From an uncultured Verrucomicrobiota bacterium (GTDB taxonomy: Bacteria; Verrucomicrobiota; Verrucomicrobiia; Opitutales; Opitutaceae): 64,000 nucleotides of DNA. Under the pieces are notes generated by a model that saw nothing but the letters and a program-made list of their open reading frames with translations, was not told the DNA's origin and did not search any database. A program made the translations under genes and the position numbers. Below are positions 55,728 through 64,000 of this stretch, piece by piece. Every line of letters starts with the position of its first letter. Position 1 is the first letter of the stretch. The stretch covers positions 1 to 64,000 of the forward strand of contig CAIRBK010000048.1 of the NCBI GenBank assembly GCA_903876795.1. The letters are read 5' to 3'.

Positions 55728-58700
55728 ATGTCCTCGATTTCCCTCCACCGTATCCGACTGGAAACCTGGCGCACCGCCCTCGGTGACATCACCAACGCCT
55801 CCCTATCCGGCTTCGACGACTCCGCGTGGAAAGCGGTCCGCGTCCCCCACAACTGGGATGACTACCACGGCTATCCCGCCGTCTCCCATGGCAACCTCCA
55901 CGGCACCGCGTGGTATCGCACGCCGTTCACCTGGTCGCCCCCCCGGCCCGACGCCCGCTTGCATGCCTTCTTCGAGGGAGTGGGAAGTTACGTCTCGGTT
56001 TACTGCAACGGCCAACTCATCGGCGAACACGCAGGCGGCCGCACCACCTTCACCCTCGACCTCACCTCCGCCCTCCGCACCGGGGACAACGTGCTCGCCG
56101 TCCGCGCCCACCATCCCGAGAAAATCGCCGACCTGCCTTTCGTTTGCGGCGGCTGCTGGGGCTCGCCAAATACCGAGGGCTCCCAGCCCTTCGGCCTCTT
56201 CCGCCCGGCCTGGCTCGAAACCACCGGCCCCGTGCGCATCACGCCCTTCGGCGTTCACATCCTGACCCCGCACCTCGATCACGCCGCCGCTGTAATCGAG
56301 GTGCACACCGAGCTCTTCAATCCCGGTCTCGCCGCGCGCGGCGTCCATCTGAACACCCGCCTCGTCGCTCCCGAAGGCACCGACGCGGGCCAACTCGCGC
56401 TCGACCTCGTTCTCGCCCCCGGCGAGCTCCGCACCGTCACCCAACGCTTTCCCTCGCTTGCCGCGCCGCAACTCTGGAGCCCAATCACGCCGCTCCTGCA
56501 CACCGCGCACTCCACCGTCACCGCCGACGGTGCGCCCTCGCACCAAATCGAAACCACCTTCGGCCTGCGCTGGGTCGAGTGGCCGGTCATCGCGGAACCC
56601 AACGCCGACCGCAACGTCCGCTCCCCCGACGGCCGCGGCCGCCTCGTCTCCAACGGCGACATCCCGCCCGCCCCCTCCAACAACCACCACACGCTCCTTA
56701 CCGCCACCGCCCCCACCACGCCCGTCACCCTCGCCCCCGCCGGCGTCGCCATCCGCCTCGCCGACACCTCGCTCTTCCCCAGCCAGGCCGCGCTCCATGT
56801 CGATCTCTCGCTTTGCGGCCACGGCGAAGCCCGCGTCTTCATCGAACTCCAAAACGAAGGCGGCACCCTCTTCTTCCAGCAACACCGCGCCACCGTCGCC
56901 GTGGCCACCACCTCCGCCCATCGCTGGACCACCACCCTCATCAACCAGCCGCAGCCCTGGCGAGCCGACTCCCCCTACCTCCACAAGCTCGTCATCGAGC
57001 TCCGCTCCGCCGACGGCACGCTCTGGCAACGCGCCGAGACTACCTTCGGCTTCCGCCAGACCGACGGCCTGCTCAACCTCGCCCGCCCCGTCTACGAGGA
57101 AATCGCCCGCCCCGATCCTCACGCCGGCACGCCCCTTTCGCGCCGGGTTCTCCGCATCAACGGCGAGCCCGTTTTCCTGAACGGCACCTGCGAATACGAA
57201 CACCTCCTCGGCTGCGACCACGCCTTCACCGACGAACAGGTCGCCGCCGATGTTGCCATGATGCTTGCCTGCGGCTTCAACGCCTTCCGCGACGCCCACC
57301 ACCCGCACAACCTCCGCTACTACGACGCCTGGGATCGCGCCGGCGTCCTCTGCTGGACGCAGATGGGCTCCCGCTTCTGGTTCGACACCCCCGCCTTCCG
57401 CGAAAACTTCCTCCGCCTCACCGCCGAGTGGGTCCGCGAACGCCGCAACTCCCCCTCGGTCCTCATCTGGGGCATCCAAAACGAGTCCGCCCTGCCCGAA
57501 GCCTTCGCCCGCGAAGTCACCGCGCTCATCCGCTCCCTCGATCCCACCAGCCCGGCATGGCGCATCACCACCACTTGCAACGGCGGCAAGGGCTCCGACT
57601 GGAACGTCCCGCAAGAATGGAGCGGCACCTACGGCGGCAACTGCCACGACTACGATCTGGCCCGCCTCCAGCTCGTCGGCGAATACGGCGCCTGGCGCAA
57701 CTTCGGACAACACACCGAAACCGACTACCGAGGCGACGAAAACGACCGCAGCGAATCCTGGGCCTGCTTCGCCATGGAGACCAAGATTCGCCTCGGCGAG
57801 GCCGCCCGCGACCGCGCCGTCGGCCACTTCCATTGGATCTTCAACTCCTTCCAAAACCCCGGCCGCACCGCCGACAACTACGAAGGCGTGGACCCGCAAT
57901 ACCACATCGGCTCCGTCAACAACAAGGGTCTCGTCACCGCGTGGCACCAGCCCTCCGACCTTTTCCACCTCTACCGCTCCAACTACGCCGACCCGGTCCG
58001 AGACCCGATGGTCTATATCGTCTCGCACACCTGGTCAGAACGCTTCCACACCAGCCCGCGCGCCCGCCGCCTTCGCATTTACAGCAACGCCGAGGAGGTC
58101 GAGCTCTTCAACGGTCACCGCAGCCGCTCCCTCGGCGTGCGCCGCCACCCGGGCCGCGGACGCCACTTCGTTTGGGAAGATGTCGACCTCACCGTCAACA
58201 CCCTCCACGCCGTCGCCCGTATCGGCGGCCGCGACGTCGCCGAAGACTTCATCGCCTTCGACCACCTCCCCGCCGACCACGCAGGCATCGCCTCCTGGAG
58301 CGGCCCCGCGCACCCGGCCCTCGACGCCACCCCGGCCGGCCGCGCCTTGCACCGCGTCAACTGCGGCGCCACCGCCGACCACACAGACGCTCAAGGACGC
58401 GTCTGGTCCGCCGACCACCACGCCGAGTCCTGGGCCGGCCGTTTCCCCGGCGTCGCGCCCGACCTCGCCAGCCGCGGACACACTCCCGTGCCCGTGCAAG
58501 GGGCCGCCGATCCAGCTCTATATCGGGAATACCGATACGGCCGCGAACCCCTTAAGTGGCGCTTCCCCGTCGCGCCGGGTCGCCATCTGGTGCGCCTGCA
58601 CCTCTCCGAGCCCTGGTTCGGCGTCGGTGGCGCGGCCGACTGCGCAGGCTGGCGGCGTTTCGATGTCGCGATCAACGACCAGACTCTCGCCCGAGACATC

Positions 58701-58847
58701 GACATCTGGGCCGCCGCCGGCGGTGCCCACCGCGCCCACATCCTCGACCTCGAAACCGATATCGCAGGCAACCATCTCACGCTGCATTTCCCGCGCGTTA
58801 CCGTGAACCAGGCCCTCGTCTTTGCGATCGAAGTTTTTGCCCGGTAA
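55728..58847 (+). CDS. GH2 beta-galactosidase/glucuronidase-like enzyme with C-terminal malectin domain
   Basis: The 1039-aa protein has the GH2 sugar-binding sandwich (FDDSAWKAVRVPHNWDDYHG), an immunoglobulin-like domain and a TIM barrel: RINGEPVFLNGTCEYEHLLG, FNAFRDAHHPHNLRYYDAWD, LIWGIQNESALPEA with predicted acid/base Glu586 and LQLVGEYGAWRNFG with predicted nucleophile Glu652. The last 180 residues (ALHRVNCGATADHTDAQGRV, FPVAPGRHLVRLHLSEPWFG) resemble malectin, a carbohydrate-binding fold. No signal peptide is seen. Specificity among beta-galactosidase, glucuronidase and others cannot be fixed from sequence alone. Confidence 0.85.
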   Translation: MSSISLHRIRLETWRTALGDITNASLSGFDDSAWKAVRVPHNWDDYHGYPAVSHGNLHGTAWYRTPFTWSPPRPDARLHAFFEGVGSYVSVYCNGQLIGEHAGGRTTFTLDLTSALRTGDNVLAVRAHHPEKIADLPFVCGGCWGSPNTEGSQPFGLFRPAWLETTGPVRITPFGVHILTPHLDHAAAVIEVHTELFNPGLAARGVHLNTRLVAPEGTDAGQLALDLVLAPGELRTVTQRFPSLAAPQLWSPITPLLHTAHSTVTADGAPSHQIETTFGLRWVEWPVIAEPNADRNVRSPDGRGRLVSNGDIPPAPSNNHHTLLTATAPTTPVTLAPAGVAIRLADTSLFPSQAALHVDLSLCGHGEARVFIELQNEGGTLFFQQHRATVAVATTSAHRWTTTLINQPQPWRADSPYLHKLVIELRSADGTLWQRAETTFGFRQTDGLLNLARPVYEEIARPDPHAGTPLSRRVLRINGEPVFLNGTCEYEHLLGCDHAFTDEQVAADVAMMLACGFNAFRDAHHPHNLRYYDAWDRAGVLCWTQMGSRFWFDTPAFRENFLRLTAEWVRERRNSPSVLIWGIQNESALPEAFAREVTALIRSLDPTSPAWRITTTCNGGKGSDWNVPQEWSGTYGGNCHDYDLARLQLVGEYGAWRNFGQHTETDYRGDENDRSESWACFAMETKIRLGEAARDRAVGHFHWIFNSFQNPGRTADNYEGVDPQYHIGSVNNKGLVTAWHQPSDLFHLYRSNYADPVRDPMVYIVSHTWSERFHTSPRARRLRIYSNAEEVELFNGHRSRSLGVRRHPGRGRHFVWEDVDLTVNTLHAVARIGGRDVAEDFIAFDHLPADHAGIASWSGPAHPALDATPAGRALHRVNCGATADHTDAQGRVWSADHHAESWAGRFPGVAPDLASRGHTPVPVQGAADPALYREYRYGREPLKWRFPVAPGRHLVRLHLSEPWFGVGGAADCAGWRRFDVAINDQTLARDIDIWAAAGGAHRAHILDLETDIAGNHLTLHFPRVTVNQALVFAIEVFAR

Positions 58848-58904
58848 CCCCAGTCTCCTGCCCTGCCGATCGCGACGCGTTCAGCTCAAGCGAAAACCAT
58901 CCTG

Positions 58905-59032
58905 TGGCCGCCGTCCTCGGCCGCGACGCCGAGGTGGCCGACCTTCAGTCCGAAGCCGACTCCCTCACCGTCTTCATCAACGACAAGATGTGGAAAGAGG
59001 AACAGGGATTCTAAATCGACCGCCGACGCGAC
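58905..59032 (+). pseudogene. Fragment of the MGH1-like hydrolase gene
   Basis: This 128-bp stretch aligns without gaps to 50802-50929 inside the MGH1-like gene: the first 66 bp are identical and about 8 mismatches follow. Translated, it reads AAVLGRDAEVADLQSEADSL and FINDKMWKEEQGF, then a TAA replaces the TAC of the intact gene. Similarity fades quickly outside these limits. It is either the remnant of a deleted paralogue or a short duplicative insertion. It occupies most of the gap between the GH2 gene and the esterase gene. Confidence 0.85.
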
Positions 59033-59118
59033 TGCTTGTCAGCTGGGCCGGCTGCGAACGAATGCTTGAAACCACCAATGTTTGAGTCAGTAATCTACCT
59101 TCCTTTTTTTATCCGGCT

Positions 59119-60165
59119 ATGCTCCATCAAAACCTCGAGCTTCACAACTTCGCCGAAATCGAGCCCTGGGCCGGCTACGCCACCGGTGCCCTCCACCGCA
59201 TCCCGCGCCGGGTGGCCGACCAGCTCACGCCCCGCGGTCGCTGGATCGCCCTCGAATCCGCCGGCTCGGAAATTCGCTTCGTCACCGAGGCCCCCACCGC
59301 CCACCTCTACCTCGGCTCGCTCCATGGCACGTCCGGCGCTCCCCACGCCGCCGCCGAGGTGTTGATTTATCGCGGCGATTTCCGCCACGACCACGTCATC
59401 CTGCAACCCGGCGTGCAAACGTGCATCGAACTCAACGTACCCGAGAAATTCGCCAACCTCCCCCCCGAGGTCCTGCGCGGACGCCGCTTCTCGGGCAAAA
59501 TCTGGCGCGTTTTCTTCGAGCGCAGCCGCGTCGCCCTCCACCACCTAGACGCCCACGGCTACACCGTGCGCCCGCCCGCCGCCGACGAGAAACCCGCCCT
59601 GCGCTGGCTCGCCTACGGCTCCTCCATCACCAACGGCTCCGCCGCCACCCGCCACGTCAATTGCTACGTCCAGCAGGCCACCTGGCGGCTCGGCGTCGAT
59701 GTCCTCAACCACGGCATGAGCGGCGCCTGCGCCATCGAACCCGAAATGGTCGAGTGGCTGGCCTCCCGCGACGACTGGGACTTCGCCACCTGCGAGCTCG
59801 GCATCAATCTGCTCGGCTGGATCGACGTCCCCGAGTTCCGCCGCCGCGCCACCCACCTCGTCGAAACTCTCCGCGCCCGCCACCCGGCCAAGCCGCTCGC
59901 CCTCATCACCCACTTCACCTTCGAGGCCCACCTCAAGCCCTCCGAAATCGCCAAACGCGAAAAAGCCGACGCCTTCGACGCCGTGCTCCGCGACTTGGCC
60001 TCCGTCCACCACCTCGCACTCATCGAAGGCCAAAAGTTACTCGCCTACGCCGGCGGTCTCTCCACGGATCTGCTCCACCCCGCCGACCACGGCATGTTCC
60101 AGATGGGCGAAAACCTCGCCACCGCGCTTCGCGCAGCTTGGCCCACCCTGCCGTTCGCCCGCTAA
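59119..60165 (+). CDS. SGNH/GDSL-family carbohydrate esterase-like protein
   Basis: The 348-aa protein has an N-terminal jelly-roll-like region (about 1-150) and an SGNH hydrolase part. The block-I motif LRWLAYGSSITNGS carries the predicted nucleophile Ser169. Block II is VLNHGMSGACAIE, block III TCELGINLLGW, and TDLLHPADHGMFQM provides Asp317 and His320. Similar two-domain proteins are acyl or acetyl esterases acting on polysaccharide side groups. The preceding fragment of another gene and the 271-bp gap leave its promoter unclear. No signal peptide is apparent, so deacylation would follow import. Confidence 0.82.
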   Translation: MLHQNLELHNFAEIEPWAGYATGALHRIPRRVADQLTPRGRWIALESAGSEIRFVTEAPTAHLYLGSLHGTSGAPHAAAEVLIYRGDFRHDHVILQPGVQTCIELNVPEKFANLPPEVLRGRRFSGKIWRVFFERSRVALHHLDAHGYTVRPPAADEKPALRWLAYGSSITNGSAATRHVNCYVQQATWRLGVDVLNHGMSGACAIEPEMVEWLASRDDWDFATCELGINLLGWIDVPEFRRRATHLVETLRARHPAKPLALITHFTFEAHLKPSEIAKREKADAFDAVLRDLASVHHLALIEGQKLLAYAGGLSTDLLHPADHGMFQMGENLATALRAAWPTLPFAR

Positions 60166-60237
60166 ATCCTTCAGCGGTCAGTCGCTTTCCTCCCGGAACA
60201 CCTCTGCCTAAACACGAACATCTATCGCATCGGTCAA

Positions 60238-60454
60238 CCCGACCTTCGACCCCCTGCGCGCCCGCCGCCTCGCCCCGGACGTGTGGTGAGAGTTCGAGGT
60301 CTCAACCCCGGCTCCGCCGCCTGGGACGACAGCAGCGCGGCCTACCTAAATGTGGACTACAACAAAAACCTCGGCACCCCTTGCGACGGGACCGAATCTC
60401 CCGAAGAGGACCTACACCGGCACCCTTAGGGCGGGCTGCGTTTTTTCGCCAGTC
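60238..60454 (+). pseudogene. Decayed fragment of a GH36 alpha-galactosidase gene with internal deletion
   Basis: The stretch resembles two separate parts of the GH36 gene at 20645. 60238-60328 matches about 21832-21921 (coding RPTFNALRARNLAPGVWFEF). 60329-60454 matches about 22046-22170 (coding SGAAYLKVDYNENLG). The sequence between them, about 125 bp, is missing. Several substitutions and stops (TGA at GTGTGGTGAG, TAG near 60427) show it is non-functional, and it is more diverged than the MGH1-like fragment. It indicates that another GH36 gene once stood here or that a copy of the locus was inserted and eroded. Confidence 0.8.
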
Positions 60455-60455
60455 C

Positions 60456-60473
60456 GTGTTCTTTAAAAAACAC
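60456..60473. other. Short AT-rich hairpin after the GH36 fragment
   Basis: GTGTTCTTTAAAAAACAC folds back on itself, GTGTT pairing with AACAC and TTT with AAA, with one mismatch. A TATAAT hexamer follows at 60483-60488. The arrangement could be a terminator or a transposon-end relic, but no function can be assigned. Confidence 0.3.
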
Positions 60474-60512
60474 ACCCGAGGGTATAATCGATCTTTCACC
60501 GAAATGATTTTT

Positions 60513-60602
60513 GTCACAGAGCACACGGATGCCTGACACGAAGATCACAGAAACAAGCCCTAGCATCGAAGGGCATTCGTTTTCCTCCGTGACCTCCGTT
60601 TC
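60513..60602. repeat. Intergenic CACAGAG / CTCCGTGAC-type repeat sequence
   Basis: GTCACAGAGCACACGGATG, then CACGAAGATCACAGAAAC, then in opposite orientation TTTTCCTCCGTGACCTCCGT form a cluster of short related units. Many bacterial genomes carry dispersed intergenic sequences of this CACAGAGG...CTCCGTG type. Whether this is a copy of such a repeat cannot be tested from one window, since no second copy occurs here. Confidence 0.35.
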
Positions 60603-60682
60603 CCCGCTGCGGCTTGGCTCTGAGTCCCATCAGAAAAATGAGATGCAGCCCCTTCGCTCCGGGCCTCCACCTTCCTGCGTTC

Positions 60683-61558
60683 CTAGCTGCTCCCAACATC
60701 CGCCCGCTCCAACCTGTGCATGCGGCGGAACTCGCCCGGGGTGACCCCCAGCCGCGCCTTGAAAATCCGCGTAAAATAAAACCGGTCCGTAAACCCCGTC
60801 GCCTCGGCGATGTCGTCGAGCTTGCGCTTGGTCGTCGCCAGCCAGCGCGAGGCCGTCAACACCCGCCGCTCGATCCGATATTGCGCCGGCGTCAGGCCCG
60901 TCGCCGCCTTGAAGCGACGGCTGAAGTGATCCAGCCCCAGCCCCACCAGCGCCGCCAGCTCGGCGTTGTCCGCCCGCGCCGCCGGGTCGGCGTCCAGACG
61001 ATCCAGGGCCACCCGCAAGGCCTGGTCCGTCTCGATCCACTGCGATAACTTGGCGCGTGGCTCCGCCGGCAACGCCTCCACCGCCGTGATCACCGCCGCT
61101 TGCGCCAGCACGCCCGCCCAACCGTAAACCGCCGGCAAACTCCGCCCCTCTTCCGCCGGATGCTGGATCACCGCCAGCCACTGTTGTGCCAGCACGCCCG
61201 TCGCCCCGGTCAAAGGCAATTCCACCGGTCGGTCAAAGGTCGTCTTTAACCAACTCTCGGGAAACCCGTTTAACAGAAAGTGCATATAGCCATGCCCGAC
61301 CGGCCGCGCCGTCCCCGTCATAAAAGCCACCCAGGCCGGCACCAGATAAAGCCGGTCGGGCGCGAGCTCCAACCGCCGTCCGCCACAGGTGATGAAGCCG
61401 CCGCGTTTATCCATCGTGTAGAGCCGCCAGAACGGACTGCACAACTCCAGCGTCCAGCTCTCCGGCGTCACCCGGGTGTGATGCGCGATCAACACCTGCA
61501 CGCCGAAGCGCTGCATCCGTTGCTCCTCCCACGTTACCGTCGTTTCACCGATCTCCAT
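60683..61558 (-). CDS. AraC-family transcriptional regulator (third of three)
   Basis: The 291-aa protein closely follows the second AraC protein: LELCSPFWRLYTMDKRGGFI, RLYLVPAWVAFMTGTA, then the double helix-turn-helix LAALVGLGLDHFSRRFKAAT with GLTPAQYRIERRV and IAEATGFTDRFYFTRIFKAR with GVTPGEFRRMHRLE. The start at 61558 is supported because an in-frame TAG lies 10 bp further upstream. It is divergent from the hydrolase gene at 61634 and probably activates it, perhaps through the site shared with the second module. The gene ends in TAG. Confidence 0.88.
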   Translation of the reverse strand: MEIGETTVTWEEQRMQRFGVQVLIAHHTRVTPESWTLELCSPFWRLYTMDKRGGFITCGGRRLELAPDRLYLVPAWVAFMTGTARPVGHGYMHFLLNGFPESWLKTTFDRPVELPLTGATGVLAQQWLAVIQHPAEEGRSLPAVYGWAGVLAQAAVITAVEALPAEPRAKLSQWIETDQALRVALDRLDADPAARADNAELAALVGLGLDHFSRRFKAATGLTPAQYRIERRVLTASRWLATTKRKLDDIAEATGFTDRFYFTRIFKARLGVTPGEFRRMHRLERADVGSS

Positions 61559-61590
61559 GTCGGGTTTCTACATCTTTGATCGGCTTTCAT

Positions 61591-61620
61591 CCATAGCAAA
61601 AATTCCCCCCGCCGTGTAGG
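61591..61620. promoter_or_regulatory. Second copy of the candidate AraC operator
   Basis: CCATAGCAAAAATTCCCCCC followed by GCCGTGTAGG lies in the 75-bp divergent region between the third AraC gene and the hydrolase at 61634. It matches the site at 36661-36692 apart from a 4-bp spacer difference and a few substitutions. Its position close to the rightward start (14 bp away) would place it at or over a promoter. Confidence 0.5.
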
Positions 61621-61633
61621 ATGGCACCCTCCC

Positions 61634-63649
61634 ATGAGCACCCATCCCCACACCCTCCGCTTCCGCCAGGTCCACCTCGATTTCCACACCTCGGGCGACA
61701 TCCCCGACGTCGGCGCCAAGTTCGACCAGGCCGCCTTCCAGGCCGCCCTTAAGCGCGGCCACATCGACTCGATCACCGTCTTCGCCAAGTGCCACCACGG
61801 CTACAGCTACCACCCGACCCAGGTCGGCACGCGGCACCCCACGCTCAAGCGCGACCTGCTCGGCGAACAAATCGCCGCCGCCCGCGAGATCGGCGTGCGC
61901 TGCCCCATCTACCTCTCCGCCGGTTTCGACGAAGTCGCCGCCGCCGCCCATCCCGAGTGGATCGTCGTCGAGAAAAACGGCCTGCTCAAAGACCCCCTCT
62001 CCGGCCTCGGCTGGCAGCGCATGAACTTCGGCTCCGCCTACCTCGACTACCTCTGCGCCCAGATCGAGGAAGTCGTGCAACGCTGGCCCGACAACGACGG
62101 CATCTTCCTCGACATCATCAGCCCCTGGCGGGACTACAGCCGCGCCTCGCTCTTCAAGATGCGCGACCTCGGCCTCAACCCGCTCAACGATCAGGACGTC
62201 GCCACCTTCGCCCAGCAAACCCTGCTCCGTTACTACGAGCGCACCACCGCCGCCGCCCGCAGCGTGCGGGCCGAAACCCCGGTCTTCCACAACGGCGGCC
62301 ACATCCCCATCGGCGCGGAGAAATTCAACTTCTTTAACTCCCACTTCGAGCTCGAGTCCCTGCCCACCGGCGGCTGGGGCTACGACCACTTCCCGCTCTC
62401 CGCCCGCTACGCCCTCACCCAGCCGCGCGACTTCCTCGGCATGACCGGCAAATTCCACGGCACCTGGGGCGAGTTCGGCGGCTTCAAACGCCCCGCCGCC
62501 CTCCGCTACGAATGCGCCGCCATGCTCGCCAATGGCGCCAAATGCTCCGTCGGCGACCAGCTCCACCCCTCCGGCGAAATCAACCCCGACACCTACGCCC
62601 TCATCGGCGCCGCCTACGCCGAGGTCGCGGTCAAGGAACCCTGGGCCCGCGCCATCCGCCCCGCCGCCCGCATCGCCATCGTCAGCGCCGAGCGCTCCCA
62701 AGGCCCCGCCCGTGGCGCCGAGACCGCCAGCATCGCCGACGAGGGCGCCTCGCGCATCCTGCTCGAACTCCACCTGCCCTTCGTTGTCCTCGACGAACAC
62801 GGCTCGTGGGACGGCTACGATCTCGTGGTGTTGCCCGACGGTCTCTTGCTCACTCCGGCGGCCATCGCCAAAGCCCGGGCCTTCCTCGCGCGCGGCGGCC
62901 GCCTGCTCGCCGCCGGCTCCGCCCTGCTCAACGAAGCCGCCACCGCCTTCGCGCTCGACCCCGGCGCGAAGCTCCTCGGCCGCTCCGCCTTTGATCCCGA
63001 TTACCTCGTCGCCACCTCCCTCTCGCCCGACGTGCCGGTGCGTTCGCCAATCGTGGTTTTCGGCGGCGCCTACGACCTCGCGCCCACCTCCGCCCGCGTG
63101 CTCGTCGAACGCCGCGTGCCCTACTTCAACCGCACCTGGGAACACTTCTGCTCCCACCAGCACACGCCCGATTCCCCCGCGCCCGCCGGTCCCGCCGCCG
63201 TTTTGGGCAACAACATCGCCTACTTCGCCCACGACATTTTTGCCCAATACCGCAAAATCGGCCAGCCGCTCTACCGCGACTTCGTCCGCGCCGCCCTCGT
63301 CCACTTGTTTCCCGAAGGTCTGCCGGTCGAGAGCAACCTGCCGTCGGTCGCCCGCTTCAACGTCCTCGCCCAGCCCGCCGAGAAACGCCACGTCGCCCAC
63401 CTGCTCTACGCGCCGATCACCCTCCGCGCCATGCTGCCGATCTGGGGTTCGCCCAAGCCCTGCGAAGTCATCGAGGAACTCATCCCGCTGCGCGATTCCC
63501 GCGTGACCCTGCGCCTGCCGCAGCCCGTCACCGCCGCCAGCCTCGAACCCCAGGGCACACCGCTGCCCTTCACCCAGGACGGCGACCGCGTGACCTTCAC
63601 CGTCCCCGAGTTCACCGGCCACCAGATCATCGCCCTCGCCCACGCTTAA
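61634..63649 (+). CDS. GHL6-type glycoside hydrolase with GH42-like trimerisation domain (candidate GH151 fucosidase)
   Basis: The 671-aa protein starts RFRQVHLDFHTSGDIPDVG and continues HIDSITVFAKCHHGYSYHPT, REIGVRCPIYLSAGFDEVAA and NDGIFLDIISPW, a TIM barrel of the hypothetical glycosyl hydrolase 6 type. From about residue 360 a Rossmann-like GH42 trimerisation domain follows (RIAIVSAERSQG, GYDLVVLPDGLLLTPAAIAK). Some enzymes of this architecture are GH151 alpha-L-fucosidases. That assignment is suggested by memory of the family and by the AraC-fucosidase arrangement elsewhere in this window, not proven. No signal peptide is present. GH52-like coding sequence follows after 19 bp. Confidence 0.7.
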   Translation: MSTHPHTLRFRQVHLDFHTSGDIPDVGAKFDQAAFQAALKRGHIDSITVFAKCHHGYSYHPTQVGTRHPTLKRDLLGEQIAAAREIGVRCPIYLSAGFDEVAAAAHPEWIVVEKNGLLKDPLSGLGWQRMNFGSAYLDYLCAQIEEVVQRWPDNDGIFLDIISPWRDYSRASLFKMRDLGLNPLNDQDVATFAQQTLLRYYERTTAAARSVRAETPVFHNGGHIPIGAEKFNFFNSHFELESLPTGGWGYDHFPLSARYALTQPRDFLGMTGKFHGTWGEFGGFKRPAALRYECAAMLANGAKCSVGDQLHPSGEINPDTYALIGAAYAEVAVKEPWARAIRPAARIAIVSAERSQGPARGAETASIADEGASRILLELHLPFVVLDEHGSWDGYDLVVLPDGLLLTPAAIAKARAFLARGGRLLAAGSALLNEAATAFALDPGAKLLGRSAFDPDYLVATSLSPDVPVRSPIVVFGGAYDLAPTSARVLVERRVPYFNRTWEHFCSHQHTPDSPAPAGPAAVLGNNIAYFAHDIFAQYRKIGQPLYRDFVRAALVHLFPEGLPVESNLPSVARFNVLAQPAEKRHVAHLLYAPITLRAMLPIWGSPKPCEVIEELIPLRDSRVTLRLPQPVTAASLEPQGTPLPFTQDGDRVTFTVPEFTGHQIIALAHA

Positions 63650-63668
63650 ACCTCGGCAAAAAATCCGC

Positions 63669-64000
63669 ATGAAATCCCCCGTATTCTTCAACGCCCACCA
63701 CTCCCCGGTCGGCTCCTTCGCCACGTTCACCCTCGGCGAACGCGGCCCTCGCGGCGGCCTCGGCCTCGAACTGGGCGGCCCGGCCAACGAAAGCATCTTC
63801 ATCGGCCTGCAAACCCGCGAGGGCGAGGGCTATGAAGCGCTGCCGTTCTTCAAGAATAGCGGCGATGCCGCCGTGCGTTATGATGTCTCGCTGGATGCCG
63901 CCGCCGCCCCGGCGGGGAAAGTGCGGCCCTTTGCCGATGCGTCGATCACCCGCGAGTTCCGGCTTGGCAGCGATACATGGCGCGCCGGAGACATCACGTT
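63669..64000 (+). CDS. GH52-like beta-xylosidase, N-terminal part (runs off window)
   Basis: The visible 110 codons begin MKSPVFFNAHHSPVGSFATF, closely resembling the start of GH52 beta-xylosidases (FFNAHHSPVGAFASFTLGFPG). They continue GGLGLELGGPANESIFIGLQ and ALPFFKNSGDAAVRYDVS. GH52 enzymes remove beta-xylose from xylo-oligosaccharides with retention. The catalytic residues lie beyond the window end, so activity cannot be judged. It follows the GHL6-type gene closely and is probably co-transcribed with it. Confidence 0.75.
   Translation, partial: MKSPVFFNAHHSPVGSFATFTLGERGPRGGLGLELGGPANESIFIGLQTREGEGYEALPFFKNSGDAAVRYDVSLDAAAAPAGKVRPFADASITREFRLGSDTWRAGDIT

Noticed and set aside
55803-58555. 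Long overlapping ORFs on both strands within the GH2/malectin gene
   Set aside because: The alternative frames are Arg/Pro-rich or Gly/Val-rich and lack motifs; only the 55728 frame has GH2 catalytic residues.
58822-59085. Small ORF across the MGH1-like fragment as a new gene
   Set aside because: It is in a different frame from the homologous fragment and begins inside the end of the GH2 gene; the fragment explains the sequence.
61568-63802. 744-codon minus-strand ORF opposite the GHL6-type hydrolase
   Set aside because: Low-complexity Gly/Val/Ala/Glu composition with no start context; shadow of the real gene.

Overview
This 64 kb, GC-rich window most resembles an accessory carbohydrate-utilisation island of a Verrucomicrobia-type bacterium, probably near Opitutaceae. 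The taxon is inferred from its gene content: a PEP-CTERM autotransporter-repeat protein, C-terminal modules with a DPDGDGLxNLLEYAL signature, GPH-type sugar symporters, secreted G8/beta-helix/pectate-lyase-fold proteins, an ECF42-type sigma factor with DGPF partners, weak Shine-Dalgarno signals and very dense glycoside hydrolases. No rRNA, tRNA, CRISPR array, SusC/SusD pair or sulfatase was seen.

Layout. (1) 1-118: the 5' end of an IS3-family element, running off the window. (2) 300-12361: three large secreted proteins: a 1945-aa G8/PKD/FN3/DUF4082 protein (+), a double pectate-lyase-fold protein (-) broken by an in-frame TAG, and a PEP-CTERM autotransporter-repeat protein (-). (3) 12507-24318 (+): a LacI regulator, an FAD oxidoreductase with an added beta-sandwich domain, an unrecognised six-hairpin-like protein, a LamG-like protein with a damaged 5' end, an exported mutarotase-like protein, a GH36 alpha-galactosidase and a GPH transporter. 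(4) 24395-30273: an AraC regulator divergent from a GH29 fucosidase, a GH1 glucosidase with an in-frame TAG, and a secreted beta-helix protein. (5) 30807-32899: two DGPF/YCII proteins (one exported) and an ECF42-type sigma factor. (6) 33049-60165: an exported GH-A clan hydrolase, then a second AraC divergent from a long collinear run: GH29, phosphomannose isomerase, heparinase II/III-like, GPH transporter, second GH-A hydrolase, GH2 mannosidase, cytosolic PL8-like lyase, MGH1-like (alpha/alpha)6 hydrolase, secreted PL8 lyase, GH2/malectin enzyme and SGNH esterase. (7) 60683-64000: a third AraC divergent from a GHL6/GH42-M hydrolase and a truncated GH52-like enzyme.

How it works together (inference). 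Exported lyases and hydrolases would trim an acidic, fucose-, galactose-, mannose- and possibly xylose-containing heteropolysaccharide. GPH symporters import oligosaccharides. Leaderless GH29, GH36, GH2, GH1, PL8-like and MGH1-like enzymes finish degradation in the cytoplasm, and phosphomannose isomerase feeds glycolysis. One LacI and three AraC regulators, each AraC facing a fucosidase or candidate fucosidase, suggest separately induced modules.

The island also shows decay: two genes with in-frame amber stops, one probable 5' frameshift, and intergenic gaps holding fragments of the GH36 and MGH1-like genes plus an unidentified coding remnant.
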